Notes under the pieces: generated by a model
What the model saw: the letters and a program-made list of their open reading frames with translations, nothing else
Database searches by the model: none
Told to the model about the DNA's origin: nothing
From: DASSUW01 sp963803335
GTDB taxonomy: Bacteria; Actinomycetota; Thermoleophilia; Solirubrobacterales; Solirubrobacteraceae
Length of the DNA stretch: 64,000 bases
Direction: 5' to 3'
NCBI GenBank assembly: GCA_963803335.1
Contig: CAWDME010000011.1
Coordinates: 310,001 to 374,000, forward strand
Program-made: the position numbers and the translations under genes
In this document: piece after piece, positions 59,784-64,000 of the stretch
Position numbering within the stretch: position 1 is the first letter of the stretch
Layout of the letters: the number at the start of each line of letters is the position of its first letter

Positions 59784-60945
59784 CCGCGGCGAGCCCGGCG
59801 CCGAGCGCGGCCGCGCCGGCTGCCAGCGCGAACGCCGCGGCCGGGCTCTGGTGCTCGGCGAGGGCGCCTGCGAGCGCCGCGCCGGCCGCGATGCCGGCGG
59901 TGATGCCGCTCGTGAGCCACGTGTACGCCTCGGTCAGCGTGCCGGCCGGCGCCAAGCCCTCGACGAGCGCGAACGTGCACGCGAACGTCGGCGCGATGGC
60001 GAGCCCGGCGGCCGGCAGCAGCAGCGCGAGCGCGACCGGCCCGGCGGCCGGGACGAGCAGCAGGTGACCGACCGCGAGCGCCACCAGCAGGCGGCGCAAC
60101 CGCCGCGCGCCGTCGGCGGGGGCGCGGGCGCGCGCGGCGATCAACCCGCCGGTCAGCGAGCCCAGGCCCCACAGCGAGAGCAGCACGCCGGCGAGCCCGG
60201 CGTCGGCCGAGGCCGGGACGGCGACCTCGACGGCGCCGAACGCCGTGCCGACCAGCGCGAAGATGAACACCAGCGACCGCACGCCCGGGCCGCGCAGCGC
60301 ACCGCCGGCGTGGCGCTCGCCGTCGTGTGCCGGCCGCCAGCTCCGCACCGTTGGATGCGCGACGAACGCCGCGACGCCGAGCGGGCCCAGCGCTGCCGTG
60401 ACGAACGCGGCGGTGCCCGGGCCGCCGAGCGCGACCGACACGGCGACGAGCAGCGGCGCGATCACGTACGTCACCTCGGTCGCCGCGGACTCGAGCGCGA
60501 ACGCCGCGTGGCGGCGCTCGCGGTCGGGCAGCAAGACCGGCAACGCCGACCGCAGGCATGCGCCGAGCGGCGGGAACCCGAGCCCGGTCATCAGCGCGCA
60601 CGCCGCCGGAGCGGCGAGGCTCACGCCGTCGGGGAGCAGCCCGAGGAGCAGCAGCCCGGCGGCCGACAGCACCGCGCAGGCCGACAGCACGAGCACCTGC
60701 CCGCGCCGGTCGACGAGCCGCCCGAGCACGGGCGAGCTGATGCACACGGCCGCCGCGCTCAGGCCGGCAACGAGCCCGCCGGACGCGAACGAGCCGGTCA
60801 GCTCACGCGTGCGGAGCACGAGGACGAGCCCGGTGGCGAACACCGGGATGCGGCCGAGCATCGACGCGCCGAACAGCCACGTGAAGCCGGGCGCACGCAG
60901 CACGGAGCGCAGCGGGACGCGGGTGGTGGCGACGGCGGCGGACAC
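59767..60945 (-). CDS. MFS transporter
   Basis: 392 residues, 12 hydrophobic helices, loop 2-3 motif GRLVDRRGQVLVLS. The pattern (FTWLFGASMLGRIP, CALMTGLGFPPLGACLRS) resembles putative efflux MFS proteins common in actinobacteria. Divergent from the ArsR-type regulator gene with 77 bases between, which likely controls it. Substrate unknown. Confidence 0.9.
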   Translation of the reverse strand: MSAAVATTRVPLRSVLRAPGFTWLFGASMLGRIPVFATGLVLVLRTRELTGSFASGGLVAGLSAAAVCISSPVLGRLVDRRGQVLVLSACAVLSAAGLLLLGLLPDGVSLAAPAACALMTGLGFPPLGACLRSALPVLLPDRERRHAAFALESAATEVTYVIAPLLVAVSVALGGPGTAAFVTAALGPLGVAAFVAHPTVRSWRPAHDGERHAGGALRGPGVRSLVFIFALVGTAFGAVEVAVPASADAGLAGVLLSLWGLGSLTGGLIAARARAPADGARRLRRLLVALAVGHLLLVPAAGPVALALLLPAAGLAIAPTFACTFALVEGLAPAGTLTEAYTWLTSGITAGIAAGAALAGALAEHQSPAAAFALAAGAAALGAGLAAVSRLR

Positions 60946-61022
60946 GATCTACAGCTTGCGGGCGCACCGCCGAGCACGCGAAACGATTCGGCGCTCCCCG
61001 AATCCGGGAGTAGGCTCACGGC

Positions 61023-61982
61023 ATGATCACGTACCGCTTCGGCCCCGAGGACCTGGGCCGCGTGCGGTTCGCGATCTCGCCGCTGTTCGAGCTGGCGTCG
61101 AGCCGGCAGGTGCTGCGCGACCCGGCGCGGCACGCGATGCACGAGCCGTGGGCGAGGGTCGCGGCCGAGCGCGTGGCCGGCCTCGACCTGGCTCTGCTCG
61201 ACGCGGTGATCCCGGAGGGCCCGTACCTGCCCGACTTCGTGACGCCGCCGCCGGAGCGCCCGCGCGCGCGGCTCGCCGCCGAGCTGCCGCGCGTGCGCGC
61301 CACTGACCCGGCGCGGATCGCGCTCGAGCTCGGCTGGGCGTACCCCGGCCGGCGGCCGCCGCCGGCCGCGCGGATCCTGCTGAGCGATCCGCAAGCAGGC
61401 CTGGCGCGCCTCACGACCGTCATGGCGGCGTACTGGGAGCGCGCCCTGGCGCCGTGGTGGGACCGCATCTGCGGCCTGCTCGAGGCCGACATCGCCTACC
61501 GCGGCGCGCGGCTCGCGGAGGGCGGGCCGCTCGCCGCGTTCGGCGACCTGCACCCGGACGTCGCCTGGCGCGACGGCACGCTCGAGGTCAACCGCGCCTA
61601 CGAGGCGAGCGTGGCGCTCGGCGGCCGCGGCCTCGTGCTGCTGCCGGCCGTGTTCGCGTGGCCGCGCGTGTGGGCGATGACCGACCCGCCGTGGCAGCCG
61701 ACGCTCGTCTACGCGCCGCGCGGCGTCGGGCTGCTGTGGGAACGCCGCCGCGCGCCGGGCGCGCTCGCCGATCTGCTCGGCCGCCGCCGGGCGCAGCTGC
61801 TCGCCGAACTCGCGGTGCCGGCGACCACACAGGAGCTCGTCGCACGGCTCGGCGCCAGCGCCGGCGGCGTGTCGGAGCACCTCGGCGTGCTGCGCCGCGC
61901 CGGCCTGATCACCGGCCGCCGCAACGGCCGCTCGGTGATCTACGAGCGCACGCCGACCGGCGACGATCTCGTCGGGGTCTAG
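61023..61982 (+). CDS. ArsR-type winged-helix regulator with DUF5937-like domain
   Basis: 319 residues. The N-terminal 230 residues (YRFGPEDLGRVRFAISPLFEL..., typical of the DUF5937 family) precede a C-terminal ArsR winged helix (LLAELAVPATTQELVARLGA, VSEHLGVLRRAGLITGRRNG). This order, sensor first then HTH, occurs next to MFS exporters in Streptomyces-like genomes, as here. Divergent from the MFS gene. Confidence 0.85.
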   Translation: MITYRFGPEDLGRVRFAISPLFELASSRQVLRDPARHAMHEPWARVAAERVAGLDLALLDAVIPEGPYLPDFVTPPPERPRARLAAELPRVRATDPARIALELGWAYPGRRPPPAARILLSDPQAGLARLTTVMAAYWERALAPWWDRICGLLEADIAYRGARLAEGGPLAAFGDLHPDVAWRDGTLEVNRAYEASVALGGRGLVLLPAVFAWPRVWAMTDPPWQPTLVYAPRGVGLLWERRRAPGALADLLGRRRAQLLAELAVPATTQELVARLGASAGGVSEHLGVLRRAGLITGRRNGRSVIYERTPTGDDLVGV

Positions 61983-61989
61983 AGGCCGC

Positions 61990-63804
61990 CTAAAGCCGGC
62001 CGGACTCGCGCGCCGCGGCCTCGGCCGCGTCGAGCTGGCGCTCCACGATGTCGAGCCCGCGGTCCCAGAAGCCGGGGTCCGCGAGGTCGACGCCCACGAT
62101 CTGGCCGAGCTCCTCGGGACTGCGCGAGCCGCCGGCCGCCAGCAGGTCGAGGTAGGCGGGCACGAAGCTCTCGCCCTCCTCCTCGTAGCGGCCGTAGACG
62201 GCGAGCGCGAGCAGCTGTCCGTAGGCGTAGGCGTAGACGTAGCCGGGCGAGCCGATGAAGTGCGGCACGTATGACCACCACGAGCGGTAGCCCTCGGTCA
62301 CCTCGACGGCGTCGCCGAGCAGCTCGGTCTGCGACTCCGCCCACAGCTCGCCGATCCGGTCGACGGAGAGCTCGCCGCGCTCGCGGCGCTCCGTGTGCAC
62401 GACGTGCTCGAAGCGGTTCATCGCCACCTGCCGGAAGACCGTCGCGATCGAACCCTCGATGCTCTCGGCGAGCAGCGACAGCCGCGACTCCGGCGTCTCC
62501 GCCTGCTCGAGCAGCCGGCCGAACACCAGCGTCTCGCCGAACACGCTGGCGGTCTCCGCCATCGTCAGCGGCGTCGCCATGTGGAAGACGCCCTGGCGGC
62601 CACCGAGCGCGGCGTGCACGCCGTGGCCGAGCTCGTGGGCGAGCGTGAGCACGTCACGGCGCGTCGACGTGTAATTGAGCATCACGTACGGGTGCGCCGA
62701 CGGCACGGTGTAGGCGCAGAAGGCGCCGCTGCGCTTGTTCGGGCGCACCGGCGCGTCGATCCACGCCTCGTCGAAGAACCGCTGCGCGAGCGCGCCGAGC
62801 TCGTCAGAGAACGCGTTGTAGGACTCGAGCACGGTCGCGCGCGCCCGCGTCCACTCCACGCGCTCGTCCTCCTGCGTGACCGCCGCCATCCGGTCGTAGT
62901 CCGCGAGCTGGTCGATGCCGAGCAGCTGCGCCTTGAGCCGGTACCAGCGGCGTGGCAGCTCGTAGCGCGCGCGGACGGCCTGGATGAGGGCCTCGACCGA
63001 CTCGTCGGACGCCTCATTGGCGAGGTTCCGGCTCGCGAGCCAGTGCGGGAAGTGGCGCAGCCGGTCGTCGACCGCCTTGTCGGCGAGCAGCGTGTTGAGC
63101 ACGTAGGCGCGCGTGCGCAGGCCGGGCTGGAGCGCGACGGTGACGCGCTCGGCCGCGTGGCGGCGGACCTCGCGGTCGGGCGCGAAGAGGCGCGACAGCG
63201 CGACCTCCAGCGACACCGGCTCGGCCTCGCCTTCGAGCTCGACCGTGATCGCCGAGGTCTGCTCCTCGAACAGCCGCGACCAGGCGGTGCGGCCGGTGAG
63301 CGCCTTCTCGGCGAGGATCTTCTCCTCGGGCTCGGAGAGCAGGTGCGGCCGGTACCGGCGCGCGGTGCGCAGATGGTGGCGCGCGAAGTCGAGCCCCTCG
63401 GCGGCGAGCAGCTCGTCGGCGCGGTCGTCGCCGAGCGCGGCCCACTCGAGCTCGAAGAACAGCAGCGTCGTCTCGATCCCCGTCCCGCCCTCCTGGACCT
63501 TCTGCAGCAGCGCGCCGCGCGGCGGGTCGGCTGTGTTGGCGGCGAAGTTGAGCATCGCGTACGAGCCCGCGCGCCCCAGCTCCTCCTGGATCGCCTCGAG
63601 GTCGCGCATCGCGGCGATCAGGCCCTCGCCGTCGAACTGGGCGACCTTGCCCGCGTGGGCCTGCGCGAACGCATCGGCGCGTTCCTGCGCGGCGGCGATC
63701 ATCGCCTCCACGGCGGCTTCGGGATTCTCGGCGCCACCGTCGAGCAGCGGGTCGAGGTTCCAGGCGACGTTCTCGAGTTCAGGGTCGACCGAGGGGGCGC
63801 TCAT
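61990..63804 (-). CDS. pepF: Oligoendopeptidase F (M3B family)
   Basis: 604 residues, normal length. The zinc motif is LAHELGHGVHAAL (H-E-x2-H) near 395, with a distal Glu in TMAETASVFGETLVF. Family features: KRSGAFCAYTVPSAHPYVMLNY and the C-terminal SPGYVYAYAYGQLLAL. A cytoplasmic peptidase for oligopeptides. ATG 63804 lies 11 bases after the TetR stop on the same strand, so it may be cotranscribed with that regulator. Confidence 0.95.
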   Translation of the reverse strand: MSAPSVDPELENVAWNLDPLLDGGAENPEAAVEAMIAAAQERADAFAQAHAGKVAQFDGEGLIAAMRDLEAIQEELGRAGSYAMLNFAANTADPPRGALLQKVQEGGTGIETTLLFFELEWAALGDDRADELLAAEGLDFARHHLRTARRYRPHLLSEPEEKILAEKALTGRTAWSRLFEEQTSAITVELEGEAEPVSLEVALSRLFAPDREVRRHAAERVTVALQPGLRTRAYVLNTLLADKAVDDRLRHFPHWLASRNLANEASDESVEALIQAVRARYELPRRWYRLKAQLLGIDQLADYDRMAAVTQEDERVEWTRARATVLESYNAFSDELGALAQRFFDEAWIDAPVRPNKRSGAFCAYTVPSAHPYVMLNYTSTRRDVLTLAHELGHGVHAALGGRQGVFHMATPLTMAETASVFGETLVFGRLLEQAETPESRLSLLAESIEGSIATVFRQVAMNRFEHVVHTERRERGELSVDRIGELWAESQTELLGDAVEVTEGYRSWWSYVPHFIGSPGYVYAYAYGQLLALAVYGRYEEEGESFVPAYLDLLAAGGSRSPEELGQIVGVDLADPGFWDRGLDIVERQLDAAEAAARESGRL

Positions 63805-63815
63805 AGCCCCACAAG

Positions 63816-64000
63816 TTAACTGTCAAGCGTTTCGCTGGCTGCCTCGGCCCGCATTCCGTCGAGCACGATGCCGAGATGCCGGCGCCAGGCCTCGGGATTC
63901 GGGTGCGGCATGGCGCTCGCGCTGCCGATCCCGCACATCAGCAGCGGGATGTCGTCGATCACGACATCGGGGCGCATCTTCCCGGCCGCGATCGCGCGTT
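63816..64000 (-). CDS. TetR family regulator, C-terminal part (gene continues beyond the window)
   Basis: 61 codons of a reading frame entering from the right edge and ending at TAA (63816-63818). The peptide (AAGKMRPDVVIDDIPLLMCG, ..., EAWRRHLGIVLDGMRAEAAS) matches the last helices of actinobacterial TetR proteins, with the usual W-R-R-x-L-x-I-x-L-DG motif. The DNA-binding part is outside the window. It sits 11 bases before pepF. Confidence 0.75.
   Translation of the reverse strand, partial: RAIAAGKMRPDVVIDDIPLLMCGIGSASAMPHPNPEAWRRHLGIVLDGMRAEAASETLDS

Overview
The window is 64 kb of very GC-rich, gene-dense chromosome with short or overlapping gene junctions, frequent GTG starts and strong G/C at third codon positions. 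Gene content (twin LacI systems, RF2 and SmpB/tmRNA housekeeping genes, DUF4395, ECF sigma factors with long low-complexity tails, tocopherol-cyclase-like protein, HD-GYP/GGDEF and EAL-HDOD proteins) fits an actinobacterium. The style is closest to what I know of Thermoleophilia/Solirubrobacterales. That placement is inference, because no database search was possible. No rRNA, tRNA, IS element, CRISPR array or prophage was seen; this is core chromosome with small accessory patches.

Layout. 0-12 kb: S-adenosylhomocysteine hydrolase, a PLP decarboxylase, a second SAHase-like paralog with an altered catalytic loop, eukaryotic-type UDP-glucose pyrophosphorylase, a CDP-alcohol phosphatidyltransferase, CtaG, ComF, a methyltransferase, then an aldo/keto reductase-TetR pair behind a clear palindrome, and an EAL-HDOD protein. 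12-24 kb: hpf, secA, a membrane GGDEF/HD-GYP protein divergent from a LysR gene, prfB with an intact CTT-TGA-C frameshift site, a tocopherol-cyclase-like gene, nadC-nadA, and an Asp-rich secreted protein next to an ECF sigma factor with a membrane segment and acidic tail. 24-37 kb: 5'-nucleotidase, M16 protease, ftsE-ftsX-S41 protease-RNase R, an internally deleted MFS relic, DUF4395, smpB, a zinc-type dehydrogenase with tandem operators, LysR/EamA. 36.9-37.7 kb: three tandem copies of a structured element, each with its own promoter, which I read as a small-RNA gene array. 37.7-40.7 kb: flavin disulfide oxidoreductase, tmRNA (ssrA), a methyltransferase. 40.7-50 kb: a complete L-arabinose locus (ABC importer, araB, araD, araA, secreted aldose epimerase with a natural poly-His tail) under a divergent LacI-type regulator with two operators. 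50-64 kb: a twice-frameshifted pseudogene, an MFS exporter fused to a MarR-like domain, infA, an SDR, M74-like endopeptidase, a second LacI, an XRE-cupin regulator divergent from an M20 peptidase, an MFS/ArsR pair, oligoendopeptidase F and the 3' end of a TetR gene.

How it works together. smpB and ssrA lie within 6 kb of each other and supply trans-translation; the tmRNA tag reads ANAHDSAHYAPLAA. The arabinose genes form one operon from importer to epimerase, switched by the LacI regulator whose likely sites overlap the operon promoter. nadC and nadA overlap and give the last two steps of de novo quinolinate-derived NAD synthesis; nadB is not in view. The strongest candidate for something undescribed is the three-copy RNA array at 36.91-37.66 kb: promoters with matched spacing, a compensatory base-pair change in the closing helix, a conserved GGGCTCCTCAAGCGGC segment, and no conserved reading frame.
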